In this document: positions 35,770 through 47,321 of the stretch, piece by piece
How positions within the stretch are numbered: position 1 is the first letter of the stretch
How the letters are laid out: the number at the start of each line of letters is the position of its first letter
Source: Chlorokybus atmophyticus
Lineage: Eukaryota; Streptophyta; Chlorokybophyceae; Chlorokybales; Chlorokybaceae
Direction: 5' to 3'
DNA length: 64,000 nt
Assembly (NCBI GenBank): GCA_009103225.1
Contig: RHPI01003261.1
Location: forward strand, 1 to 64,000
Program-made: the position numbers and the translations under genes
Notes under the pieces: model-generated
Seen by the model: the letters and a program-made list of their open reading frames with translations, nothing else
What the model was told of the DNA's origin: nothing
Databases searched by the model: none

Positions 35770-35930
35770 GATGGTACGACCTATGCATTCGTACCATCCA
35801 TGCTTCATACAACCAAGGGTAACAATGGCTGTGTCGTAACATTTATGGTACAACAAAGGCATCTCTCGTTCAAACCCAGCCATTGGCGTACAATGGCTCT
35901 GTCGTACCATCTATGGTACGACAGAAGCAT
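35770..35930 (+). repeat. GTACCAT palindrome cluster
   Basis: An exact inverted repeat with 12-bp arms (CTGTCGTACCAT, spacer CT, complement) lies at 35899-35924. Neighbouring half-sites ATGGTACGAC and CGTACCAT lie near 35772-35800, and an ATGGTAC half-site lies near 35848. It is the same motif as in both copies of the 2-kb repeat. Confidence 0.8.
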
Positions 35931-37015
35931 TGCTCGACTAGCCCTAATGGGAGTTAGCGTGCACTCACCCAAACAGCTTCATTGACGGCCGGATGATGGC
36001 ACGTACGGGCATCAGGTCGATGACGGGGCGAATGTCAGGCATAGTGGACCTGGGTTCGACTAGAAGGCGGAGGACAAGGAGGAGTACAAGGAGGCGGTGG
36101 CAGCGGCGACGGCGGCGGCGGCACCGGCGTGGCACATCTTGCGAGAAGTTTCGTCCGTAAAGAGTTCATGCAGTGAAGCCAGCAAATACCGCGCGCCACG
36201 TCATGGATCATGGCAGGCGTTAGCAATGGGGCTATCCAACATGCATCACCAACATTGGACAAACCAGCAGGCAAGCCAGGACCATATTCACACACGGAGG
36301 TGCTTGGTGGCTCGCTTTCTGCAACAAGGAGTAGATCAGGAGTTATTTGGAGCCCCTTGTCAGAATTATACGAGACAAATTGCGACTGTGGGAACAAGCA
36401 CAAAGGAATGCAGAGGTATGCTCAACAGTCACATGCATTTCCTTGCAAGAGCAATTTGTTTTTTGGCGCAGTCCATGTGATACATGTACCGTGGCTGCAG
36501 GCCTCCACTATTCACCCATACCCACCCCACAGTTAAGCCAACATTGCGGAAGCTAAAGCAAATAGACAGAGCTAGGTGGCGGTATGTTGTTGCCAATCTC
36601 GCTGTGCATGTTGACTGCATGCACCTCCAATGCATGCCTACTTTGCATGCTAGCATGTGCGTGAGCGTGCGAAGCGCTCGCATACCGAACGAAGTAGGCT
36701 GGTTTTGAGCACAGGAGCGCGTGGCCACTCGTACGGCATTCAACCAGTAGTGCATCGACCAGCAATAACTCAGTCCATGCAATCATTCGTGCATCAACCA
36801 GCAATGCCGCAGGTGACTGTTCGAAGCAACCAACTGATGACGGTGTGACGCAGTTGACTATTGCAATGCAGTGTCGCAAGCATGCAGCTAACCTATATGT
36901 AATTGGTTAACAGCACCACAGTGCACTAAGTCCTGTTGGAGCTCCTATGCAAGCCTGGATTCATCCCATCAACTGGTCCTTCAATCCCACTTGTTGGCGC
37001 TGCGGCAACGCGGCA

Positions 37016-37675
37016 TCAATTTAACATGCATGTTAAATCCCGACATATCCATTCGGGCAATGGCGCATCCTGTGCCCATGGCTCACGAGCTTTGTGACGA
37101 GTCTGACGAGTCTGAAGCACATGCACCGCACATCGTGAACACACCTCTGACTGACAGAAAGCAATTGTGGTCCGGAGGTAGCTGGCCACATGCACACCGG
37201 TCTCCCAATGGAGCTCCTCCGTCAGGAAGTGCGCATTCTGGATGCACTTGATGATCCGCCCCATGTCGGAGGCCGACCAGCCTTGGCCGTTGTTGCACTG
37301 CACGAATGCTACTGCAAGAGCATGCTCCGAGCCATCGGCTCGGATACCACCCGGATTTCGACACGTGCGAAGGGACGCCTCCATGTTGGCGTGCCACGGG
37401 TTTCTCAGGCACACGCACACATCGAAAGCCCTCGTCGCTTCCTCCCCCTGCTGCTGCTGTGCGTGTGTCTCCTCGAGGGGTCCTTCAGCATCAAGCATGT
37501 GCGCATCCTGGATCGAACTCCCCAGTTTAACATGACCCGCATCGTAGTGTAATGGACGCTGGCCAACACACAGCTTGATTTGCTTGCACACCCTGCTGCT
37601 AACAATGTGCATGTAGACCAAACTGCGTGTGGCAAAGCGCTTGTGGCAATACGGACAAAAGGATCCAAAGCTCAC
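37016..37675 (-). CDS. C2H2 zinc-finger protein, transposase-like (fragment?)
   Basis: A continuous 219-codon minus-strand frame. Residues 7-27 form a C2H2 finger (FCPYCHKRFATRSLVYMHIV, then SSRVC). Further on come an acidic Gln stretch, PGGIRADGSEHALAVAFVQ and WSASDMGRIIKCIQNAHFL. An N-terminal CPYCxxxF finger followed by such a segment is reminiscent of the beginning of Plavaka/CACTA-type transposases, but the catalytic core is not present here, so this is a guess. A second, damaged copy of the finger lies at 1840-1960 next to copy 1 of the 2-kb repeat, where the gypsy LTR cuts it off. The frame may therefore belong to the same mobile unit as the repeat. Confidence 0.45.
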   Translation of the reverse strand: MSFGSFCPYCHKRFATRSLVYMHIVSSRVCKQIKLCVGQRPLHYDAGHVKLGSSIQDAHMLDAEGPLEETHAQQQQGEEATRAFDVCVCLRNPWHANMEASLRTCRNPGGIRADGSEHALAVAFVQCNNGQGWSASDMGRIIKCIQNAHFLTEELHWETGVHVASYLRTTIAFCQSEVCSRCAVHVLQTRQTRHKAREPWAQDAPLPEWICRDLTCMLN

Positions 37676-39592
37676 TACTGACGATGATGCAGGTTACATT
37701 GGTGACACCTGTGTCACCAATGTAACCTGCATCATTATATCCAGCAACACGCACAGCCGCCGCCACCGCCGCCGCTACCCTTGCATGCTGGAGGCGGGAA
37801 ACTTAGCCGCCATTCACTGGCGTGACGGCTTTGTCGTACCATTATTATAGTACAATCGAGCCATTGCACGTCCACGGTGGGGTGAGTTTGCATAAATATC
37901 CTGATTGTACCGTATCAATGGTACGAAGATGCCTTTGCCAAAGGGTACCATTGAAATGGTACCTTTGTACCGTGGCAATGGCAATTCGTACCATTGACAA
38001 GTGCTGGCCATGCCAGTCCCTGCGCATGACAACACCATTGATGGCTCCGCCAAGCTATGCCCTTACAGGCCGGTGATGCCGAGGGTATGTCACACGGTGG
38101 CGTTTGGTGGATCGTTGGCGGCGCTGCCAGGGTCGTAGTGGGCGTTGTGGTCGAGGTCCGGGATGAAGCCCATGTTCGCACAGGGCGGGCAAGGTGCCGG
38201 TGGGGTGTCTTTGGTGTTAAACCCCACCATGCCTACCAAGGGCAGCCAATAACAACAGTGACTTGGGCGATATCTTACAGGGCTCCCCCTCCGAGTGGGA
38301 AAATGCACACCACAATACTGCCTCTATGTACATCCGACCCACCAGCAGCTGCGACCACGGCGACATGATTGAAGGGACCAAACAAGAGTGGCATAACCAA
38401 GGTGGGTTACGATGCACTGTCAATGCCACGTGCTAGGGCTCTTGTATCTTGCACATGCACATAGCCTCACGTATCTTGCAATTGACATATACTGCCAATA
38501 CCACATGCACACCCTCATGCACAGCCTTCAGTTTCATGCACATGAACAGCATGACCAATCTCGCAAATGCACAGCCTATTTCCACTTGCGGAAGCTCACA
38601 AGTCGCAAAGGAGAAGCTACGGAGAATCACGAACGAGTACTACATGACCTAGTATAGTGTTTTCAGCGGCAATTAAACAGTATGCTTGCAGATCGCCATG
38701 TTGCTTGGAGAGAACCAAGAGCAGCGCGGCAGGCTAACCGTTTGCCTGGCGGAGTGCGACAAAGCGGAAGACAAGGTAAGCATGTGTATGCTGATGGGCT
38801 AGTCCTCTGGCAGCACGCCACCGTGGCGAGTGACTCTTACAGCATTCTCAAATGCAGGTGGTCACTCTCAAAGCGACCATCAAGCGCATGCGCGAGGTGC
38901 CGACATTCAAGCTGGAGGACAAAATAGCCGCTGTATTGTAAGCGAGCGAGGTAGCTAATGAAGATGACTCCGACATTAAAGCAGAAGACTTGTCGGAGGA
39001 GGAATATGAGGAGGGGTTGAGGAGGGTTTTAGTGGTAGGCACCATGGGTTGACAAGCTGCGCATGAGTGTGATAGCTAGGCTCAATGTTGTAAGTAGTTT
39101 CATGCGCAAGTCGGTTGCTCAGTTGCAAGTGGACATACTCTCACCACTGCCGGTATGTTGTACATATCGTGGGCTTATAGTTGCAAGACCCAACAATTAG
39201 TCCAAGGTTTGTACAAGCTGCATGGCATGTTAGTGTTGGCTTACGGCAAAAGTTGTCAGCTATTATTTAACGGTAAGGGTCATGTCTTAACCGCAGTGTA
39301 ACGGCAAGGAAATCGCCGGCTATTGATGTCAGCTGTCTGTAACTACCGGCTGACGGCCGTCTGTGCACATCGACCAACGGGAAACTGGTTGACAACTTTC
39401 GGCCGGTAACTGCTACTGACAACCACTTTTGGCCAGCGGCCGTCTGCGTCAGTCCACATAAGCCAGCGGCAAACCCAACAGTTCAAAAGTAACATTTCAG
39501 GCAGGCTCGGGCAGGCTCGGGCAGGCTCAGGCAGGCTCAGACACCCGTTAGTCCCTCAGTTCTTAGTCAGTCACCATGTAAAATTTGCAACG
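37539..39592 (+). repeat. 2-kb dispersed repeat, copy 2
   Basis: Collinear with 1835-3895 but without the gypsy insertion at its left side, so it shows the empty site. Its internal ORF is damaged. Confidence 0.85.
38550..38941 (+). pseudogene. Damaged copy of the spliced repeat ORF
   Basis: The exons correspond to those at 2864-3332: HDQSRKCTAYFHLRKL..., IAMLLGENQEQRGRL... ending before GTAAGC, and VVTLKATIKRMREVPTFKL. The last exon has lost codons after MR and meets a TAA in place of the conserved acidic tail. Confidence 0.6.
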
Positions 39593-40463
39593 AAAGGAAG
39601 TGCCCCTGCTAACACCACACAAAGTAGGGTGAATGCTAGGAAGTTTAATTTCATCAGTAAGTTATTGACAACGGTCTGCCACTAACATCACCATACATCA
39701 ATGTCAGCATACGACTAGCACCAAATTACATAACAAGACTCACGCTAAGTGAGACCACATTACACACTCACAATGCCGCAAGCTGCGCCGCTTGGGGCCA
39801 AGATGGACTGTATCCTTTAATTGTTCAACTGCAAACATGCTTCTTCGTCGATGCGCAGGGTGTAACTTCTAAACCAAGCCATGTAAAATTCATCCTTGAA
39901 AAGGTAGATGATGTCCGCTGTATCATTGAGCAGGACAAAATTTGCAAATATTGAGCGTTGTGCTTTGTTCTCGTCTACAAAATATAATCGAGAAACTTAT
40001 TTATGAACGGGCTCGATGTCTACGGTAAGACCTGCGTGGATACGCGCATAGTGCGCTCCTTTTTGCAGATAGGAGAAAGTGCCTTCCTCCATTTGCGTTG
40101 GTCCTACTGTTTCTCCTGCCTACGGAGACCGCGCAAACCCCAAAGTTGCTGCAACATACCTCTTACAGCATGCATGAAACTAAGTAGTAGAGAGTGAGCA
40201 CACACTTGCGCACGCGTTCAGCAAATCAGCGTGCATGAGTATGCGCATGGGAACACATACGCACGCACACGCCACACGAACGCACACGGCACACCTTGTT
40301 GCCCATGGCCGCAACCTCTGCCCCAAAGGCGCACGTAGTATGTCAACGTCGCACCTCTGCAACAATCTACTTCGAGAGGAGGGGCACATGCACGAATGCA
40401 CGTAATAACAGCCACCCACCTCAACAGGCCAAAGCGCAGCGAAGTGTAGCCTGGGTTTGTAAG

Positions 40464-40560
40464 ATATGGTATGGGACATATCTAGGGCATGTGGCTCCCG
40501 CTATGGCAGCGACTTTCGCTGCCGTGGCCTAGGGGTTCAGGCGCTGATGTTACAGTGGTG
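40464..40560 (+). repeat. SINE-like unit A with A-box match
   Basis: This unit of about 97 bp recurs at 40895-40990. Both start ATATGGTATGGGACATAT, continue with a GCATGTGGCTCCC and TGGCAGCGACTTT stretch, and contain an A-box match (here TGGCCTAGGGG, 40525-40535). No good B box follows, so tRNA ancestry is tentative. Confidence 0.5.
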
Positions 40561-40894
40561 TCGGAGCGGAGCGGACCAAGTCCAAATCCCATGGGGGATA
40601 GAACTGCTAGTTGCCTTGAAATCGATCGAAGGCAAACATTGGCAAATTCATGGCTGTAAGCACTGCGCGGGGCCGCACCCGTTGAAGCGGTGGTGCCCGT
40701 GAACCTACGACCGTTTACGAGCGGTTGCAAGCTTGCCCGATGATTGGCTGTCGGCGCGCAGTGACGAGGGTCAATCGTGCGACTTGCCGGTCGCGGGTAG
40801 GTCGCGGCGAGCTCAATGTGTGACGTGGGTAAGTCGCCGTGTTTGGTTCATGCACGGCGATCCCCACGGGTATGGGTTGGGAGGAATGTAACAT

Positions 40895-40990
40895 ATATGG
40901 TATGGGACATATGAGGCATGTGGCTCCCCCTGTGGCAGCGACTTTTGCTGACGTAGCCTAGTGGTTGAGGCGCCGTTGTTATAGGGTGAC
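40895..40990 (+). repeat. SINE-like unit B with A-box match
   Basis: Second copy of the unit, same orientation, with A-box match TAGCCTAGTGG (40954-40964) followed by TTGAGGCG, a tRNA-like D-arm pattern. Confidence 0.5.
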
Positions 40991-41706
40991 GGCCGCTGCT
41001 GTCTGGATCTGAATGGGGGCGCGCCAGGCCCGTCATGCTGCTGGCCAGCTGCAGCCCCAAGCACCTGAGCCGCATGCAGGAAGGGGAGAACAAGGCGTTT
41101 GAGAAAGCCTGTGCTAGCCTAGCGCAGCAGCAAAAGACGAAGCGGCAGCGCAGGCAGGAAAGGCGTAAACCCTACCTTTCAAAGGCTGAAGGCTCTGCAC
41201 GCGGGCGCCCTGCTCCTGCTGTTCCTCCGCCGCCGCTGCCGCCGCCACTCTGTTGTTGCCAAGGCGGCCTCCTACTTTTTCGTCCTACAAGTCAGTGTCA
41301 ACGCCTTGTTGGCGTTTAGAGCGGCGGCGGCACCATTACGCAGCTTGCTGACTGTTTGGACGTGTTGGGAGCGTCTCCAAGCCGTGTTCATGGCCTGCCG
41401 CCCTGTGTGGCAGCACAGGCCTGGTGGGTATCCATGACGCTGGGGTGTAGAACATTGCAGCTGCGGGCCGCTATATCCTGTACTGCGATGCATGGTATTT
41501 GTTTGACGTTTGGGGTGTGAGATCATGGCTTGTAGGCCACACACACAACCGCACTTGCTTCTTTGTCATGTCATATCAGCATGCTGAAGTCTGCACAACT
41601 TTAGCACATGCAACGGCAACAAGCCCCACTCATGTGTTGACCAGGCCAGGGCTATTAAGGCATCTTCTCACCAACATGTTGTATGTTGCCAATGCATCCA
41701 CACTAA

Positions 41707-41848
<142 letters not shown>

Positions 41849-42052
41849 GCATGCCAACATGGGGAAAACGATTATGCTCAGATGCTAGCATTAAACACAA
41901 TATTCAACCAGCGCAATTTTGGTATAATCCACAAAGTCTAATCAACTTACCAACTGCTAGCCCCACATATACACCCATACTACAGAGATATACAAGTGGC
42001 GTGCAATTGATCTCCACTACCACGGATCTACAACGTATGATACACATGCGGG

Positions 42053-42878
42053 TCACGCACTCTGTTCTTGCAGGTCTTTGGGTACAACCAGCGGTGCCTG
42101 CGGCAGGTAGCTCTCAGGTATGATCCCAACACAGTCGTCAATGCCAATCCGTCGCACGATGCGCATCGACACCGCCGTCCGCACTCCACCTTTATCGTGA
42201 ACGAAGCATGGGCGCTCCCTCAGTTTCAGTGCATGTGTCATAAGCTGCTGCTGTCTCAACTGGGATGTGGCATCATGGTCTGGGTACATCCCCTCTGTTT
42301 CCAACGCGCGCAGCTCCTCCATAAGCCTGCATGGTGTTGGAGTTGGGTGATTCATCCAAGCTGTCAAGCAAGCATGCAACACTGCTAACTAGGATGGCAG
42401 CAGTAGCAACAACAACAAAAACTTGCTCTATGCATGTGTGTGTGCTTATGGGTTTTCGGTGAACACCAGCAGAGGAGACTGTACTTACCGCTTGTGCTCC
42501 TTTACGCCGTGCTGAACACCAAGCGACTGTGCCTGTGAAAAGGAAAGGTCGTGCAACGTATGAAACTTCCAGCATGTGAGACTGCTCCTGCATGGATTCG
42601 CAATACATGCACATGCCAAGGTAGCACGTGTGCGTGTGCGTGCGAGTGATTGTGTGTACGTGAGCGTGTATGTGCTTGTGTATGTGTTCGTAGTGTGCAT
42701 GCGTGCGCAGTTGTCTTCTGTACTTCTTGCTTACCCTGCGTCGTTCCAATAGCAGCGCCAAAAACACAATCTGCACCGCAGTTGTCAAGATCAGCGCACT
42801 CACATGTTTTGTCAAGCCGCTGTGCCGCATTGTGTTTGAAACAACACTCAAGTCCCACCAAACAAAGCCACTAAGCCT
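42053..42878 (-). CDS. Unidentified one-helix membrane protein (3' part of gene)
   Basis: Three exons join in phase: 42878-42735, 42532-42489 (44 bp) and 42326-42053, ending TGA. The product part is about 153 aa: a start region SGFVWWDLSVVSNTMRHSG, a hydrophobic helix (VSALILTTAVQIVFLALLL) followed by ERRR, a charged helical stretch (MEELRALETEG), and a C-terminal domain with RPCFVHDKGGVRTAVSMRI and DDCVGIIPESYLP. I cannot name the family. A 5' exon is expected further upstream (higher coordinates), but the candidates at 42.9-43.2 kb are low-complexity and conflict with a proline-rich frame on the other strand. Confidence 0.55.
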
Positions 42879-43204
42879 CTACAAAGCAGCTGCACTATGC
42901 ACACCCAGCGTGTGACAGCCCACGAAACACCCACCAGGCCTGTGCTGACGCAGACCGGCACCGGCGACGGCATGGTATTGTGCCCGAGCCCCAAAGCCAC
43001 TATGCCACTCCTCCAGCAACCTACACAATGCCAGCTTCCAAACCCACCGCCTCCAGCGCTTCGTCCGCTACCTCCACCGCCACCACCGCCACCGCTGCCG
43101 TCAACGCCAAGACTACCACTAACGTAACAGCATAAGCTACGTAGGGACGCACTGGCTTTCGCTGCCACTGCTAGGCAGCTGCGTACCTTCCGTGTACACA
43201 GCAT

Positions 43205-44333
43205 GAGTTACGTTCGCGAGCATTGGCTAGAAGGCTTTCCCGCGCGTTTTCAAATCAAGTTGCCGCGAAGTGCGTTTGCAGTTAGTGCTGACCGGGCAGT
43301 GAACCGGGTGGGGTTTGATAGGAATAATATTTTGCCTGGGCACAGTGTTGAATTCCACGCCAGTGCTATCGGTATCGGTGCAATTGTGGTTACTTGCAGG
43401 CCATATGTCGACGGGTTGGTAACCTGCAATCTGCAAATTAGGGTTTGCTTGGCAGCGACGGCGAAGGCGACGGCGACGGCGACGGCGTGGTGCTGGTTGT
43501 GCTAGTCTTCTTGTGGCCTGGTTCTTGCATTCCATGAGTGATTTTGTATTCTCCCGAGCGGATAATGCTGATGCCAAGGACGGGTGGTGGTGCTTGGCTG
43601 CGTGAACTGCTGCCTCAGGAGCGGGAACCTAGTACCAAGGCTGATGCTTCAGCTTGATCTGGGCATGGTCAGGCGATGAGTATCGTTGGATGGAAGGGTG
43701 TTATGCAGTTGCAGCTGACATGTCTTGATCAGAGGACTGAGCGCTGGGCACCCTGCATAGAGGTAGCATATATAACTTGACATGCTTGCAAGCACCAGCC
43801 AAGCTGGCTGCTTCAACGCTTGCACCTGAGGTATACCTGACTACACATTGCCTGTATGACAGTGGTTTGGCAGCGCATTTGTTTGCTCATTTGCAAACCC
43901 ACGTGGTTGAAACACTCGGTTGTTGGCTGTTCCGTTCCATTTATGCTTTCATGTCTTCATGCTGCATGAAACTTGGTAGAAGGCATTTCTTGCAAAACGC
44001 ATTTGTTAACGTGACTGTGTACGTGCGATCAGTTTTTGTACCAGAAGTAGTAGAAGAAGTAGTACTCCTTGGTGCATTCCGTGTACAGCATGTGCGAATC
44101 CCTGGTCTTTGTGGTCACATTGAGTAAAAGCTGTGCTTGTGTTCTTTTGGGTGGCACATAAAAACAAGGATTCCTATAAACGTATAGCATGCACATTGTG
44201 TTTTTGTAGTATGCAGCCACTGACTGGTGTGCTTGTTGAGTCTGGGACACTTCCATTGGCAGCCACTGCACACCAGTTAGAGCTGTTGCTGATAGCTTAT
44301 TGCATGAATGCAGTAAAGTCAAAGCCAAGTCAG
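43205..44333. other. Upstream region of EXO1
   Basis: No conserved frame. It contains a (GGCGAC)n-type run near 43455-43487. Confidence 0.45.
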
Positions 44334-47321
44334 ATGGGTATCAGCGGCTTGCTACCCAACTTAAAGTCCATTGCGGTCAGCCGACACCTAAGCGCGTATG
44401 CCGGGAAGCGCATTGCGGTCGATTCATTCTGCTGGCTGCACCGAGCGGCTCTGAGTTGCGCAAAAGACTTGTGCGAAAAACGGCTCAACCCTCGGTATGC
44501 TACAAGTTGCGGCAGTGGTTTTTGCTTAATTGTGACAGCTTGATTACCGTGCTGCGGTGTTTGCAGCTTTGTTGAATATTGTATGCGGCAAGTGGAGCTG
44601 CTGCGGCACCATGGCGTCATCCCTGTGCTAGTTTTTGATGGCGCGGGCTTGCCTATGAAGCGGGAAGAGAATGAGAAACGGCGCAGGTGTGAAGCATGGC
44701 TATCACCGCCACTGTTGTTCAGTTCATAACAACCGCATTACTACAGTGTGCGACAGCTCACGACCACGTTGTCCACAGGGGAAGGAAAGAGAACTTGGCG
44801 CGCGCCATTGCGCATGAAAAGGCGGGCAACAGGACCGCAGCTCACGAGTGCTATCTCAAAGCAGTGGACATCTCGTCCACTGCAGCACACTACCTGATCA
44901 CCGTAAGTGATTGTGCACTTGAGCAGTTTTTTGGGCCATCATCCGGTGTATATCGTAATCAAGTATTGATGTGCTCTCAGGTGCTGCAAGAGCACAATGT
45001 AGAGTTTATAGTGGCGCCCTATGAAGCGGATGCTCAGATGGCCTATCTGGCATACAGCGGTTATGTGCATGCCGTCTTGACCGAAGATTCGGACTTGATC
45101 GCGTATGCCTGTCCAAGAGTGAGCACAGTTGGCCTCATTTGCAAGTTGTGTCACACATGTGTGGGGCAAGGCACTCATCTCACTCTTGTGCAGATCTTGT
45201 ACAAAATGGACAACATGGGCAACGGTTCCGAAATCGAGTTTGCGAACTTGCCACGCTGCACGCAGCTAAACTTTGTAGACTTCACTAGGCAGATGGTGCT
45301 GGAGATGTGCATCTTGTCTGGTTGCGATTATCTGCCGTCCTTGTCAGGCATAGGTGTCAAAAAGGCACATGTGCTCATCCGGAAGTTCAAACATTACCAC
45401 AAGGTCAGCAACTTTTTTCTTAAGATATGCAAACAGTGATATAGTTTCACACGTCAATGCTCATGATGCATGCAGGTACTGAAACACCTGAGAATGGATG
45501 GCGTTCACATTCCAGAGGGCTATCACGAGCGGTTTCAGCTCGCCATATGGACCTTTCACCACCAGCGCGTGTACTGTCCGGAGCGAAAATCTCTTGTGCA
45601 CTTGACTGGTCTTAAGGACACCGACAATCTGCCAGAGTCGTTGGACTTTCTGGGACCATATCCACCTCACTTTGCGTTGCTTGGCAATTCTTATTGACAA
45701 TGTTACAGGTGACGCAAGTGTTGTGCCTTGACTGCTTTACACAGACATGGAGCCGGATGTTGCTGTTGCAGTTGCCACTGGCCGTGTGTGCCCGTCCAGC
45801 AAAGAAGAGTTTGAGGTACAGTTGGCTACGTGCCATGCCTTTGCGTGGCTTCCTCCTGCATGTAGACACACACCTTAAATGTTCTACATGATATTGAAGA
45901 ACGAACCGTTGTTCTTGACAGGAGCTGGATATGGCGCCTTCTACCACCGACAACGGCAACAACCAGCTGAGCTCGAGGAGGTCGCAGCCTCCATTGAACC
46001 TTGCTGTGCAGAAAAACACGCTTCTCAAGTACTGTATCCCCCAAGTTGTGTCGTTTCGTCTTCTATTGCATGGCTGTTTGTATATTGTGATGTGTCGCCC
46101 TTGACGCTCATGGTCTTAGTGAAAGCCAACTCCACGCTGGAAGCCAAGGCTCAGTTCAAGCGGCCGAGGTCCTCTCCACCTGACATCGCATCCCCGAGCG
46201 CTGCTCCTTCAGCCAACACACTGGCAGAAGCAGATGTGAACCAAGATGACGCGCCTTCGTTGAAAGCGTTTGCATATGGCACTGATTCAGAGCCTTCCAC
46301 ATCATCGTCCATGCATGCAGACGTGCTGCGGCCCTTCCGGAAGCCCAAGCGCATGCTGCCCTCGCCTTTGAGCGCTATGGATGCATCACCAGATGAAGAA
46401 TCGTCCATCCCGGCGCCTGAGCCAAGCTCAAGAGGGCGTGAAGACTCTCCTCCTGAGCAAGCAACCGTCTCTGAGCCGAAGCGAATGCCTTCGCCGTTAA
46501 GTGGCAGCGATGACGTTGATATGTCCTGTGATCAGTCGAGAGACAGAGAGCGCAGGAAAGAGTCCTCTCATCCCACACATTCAGCTGCTGTTTCTGCGCG
46601 CAAGACAAGCAGCTACTTTGCAAAAAAGAGTGTGCGTGTTGAGCTGGAGTTGCCAGCTGAGTTGCCCGCCACTATTCCTTTTGATCCCTCTGAGGTGGTT
46701 CCCGAATCTGACTCTGAGGGAAGCGAGGTCAAGCGCCGGCAAGACGAACTTGAAGGCAGCGACACGACGGCGGAAGGCAAACTGGAAAGCAAGGTAGGTG
46801 TTTGGTCTCTCCGCAGTTGGTCTCTTTGCATAGCACTTGTGGTTACTAAGTGACATGCTGCATAACATGTGCTTGCTGCATGTATAACACACCTTGCATG
46901 TGATGCAGGCTGAGGATGTAGAGGGTTTAAAGCGAATGCGGCACACGCAAGAGGAACGAGATGCACAGTCAGGTGAGTGCTGTGCACTCTGAGGTGGTTG
47001 CACCGTCCTTGGTATGTACTTTTTGCGCCCAACATTGGTGTGGTCTACGCAGCAGGCCCGAGGGGAGAACCTTTGTACGATAGCCCGCTGCTGGGCGAGG
47101 CGCTTCACTGCAGGAGTTGCGTGACCAAAGTGGACCATGTGAGCCGCTACTCCGCCATTGCGAAGGGCGTGCTGGACCGGCTGGGATGGGATCAGTACCG
47201 CTGCACGTCGACCACTAGCGGGAAGAGCAGCCCCACTGCAGCAACACGCAGCAATGCTGCCGCCGGTAGTGCTAGCTGCAGCTTTGATGACTTTGTGTAT
47301 TCGCCAAAGTCCCAGTTGTAG
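44334..47321 (+). CDS. EXO1: Exonuclease 1 (Rad2/XPG family nuclease)
   Basis: EXO1 is the 5'-3' exonuclease of mismatch repair and double-strand-break end resection. Exons: 44334-44494, 44567-44686, 44779-44902, 44981-45118, 45194-45403, 45476-45683, 45745-45815, 45922-46033, 46120-46793, 46909-46972, 47056-47321; about 715 aa. The N domain begins MGISGLLPNLKSI with RIAVDSFCWLHRAALSC. The I domain has VAPYEADAQMAYL and LTEDSDLIAY, then LSGCDYLPSLSGIGVKKAH (metal-binding Asp and helix-hairpin-helix). A long Ser/Pro-rich disordered tail repeats PKRM(L)PSPLS. The C terminus holds HCRSC and ends SCSFDDFVYSP. Junction 45683/45745 works only as a GC-AG intron of 61 bp; every GT donor there breaks the frame. 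Confidence 0.92.

Larger units (their letters stand above)
39596..41330 (-). repeat. Degraded coding repeat family, copy b
   Basis: On the minus strand, in order: GARVQSLQPLK before a GTAGGG donor (about 41190), CCRGATLTYYVRLWGRGCG (about 40360), MEEGTFSYLQKGAHYARI then HAGLTVDIEPVH (about 40095 downward), RLYFVDENKAQ, DIIYLFKDEF and SYTLRIDEEACLQLNN (about 39830). It is the best preserved of the three copies but still has internal stops. Two SINE-like units sit between its first two segments. Confidence 0.6.

Noticed and set aside
36097-36536. Plus-strand frame with GPYSHTEVLGGSLSATRSRS
   Set aside because: Protein-like for about 60 residues but without family, splice or repeat support; left unannotated.
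42897-43127. Proline-rich plus-strand ORF
   Set aside because: Low-complexity and opposed by a glycine-rich frame on the other strand. No family resemblance and no splice support.
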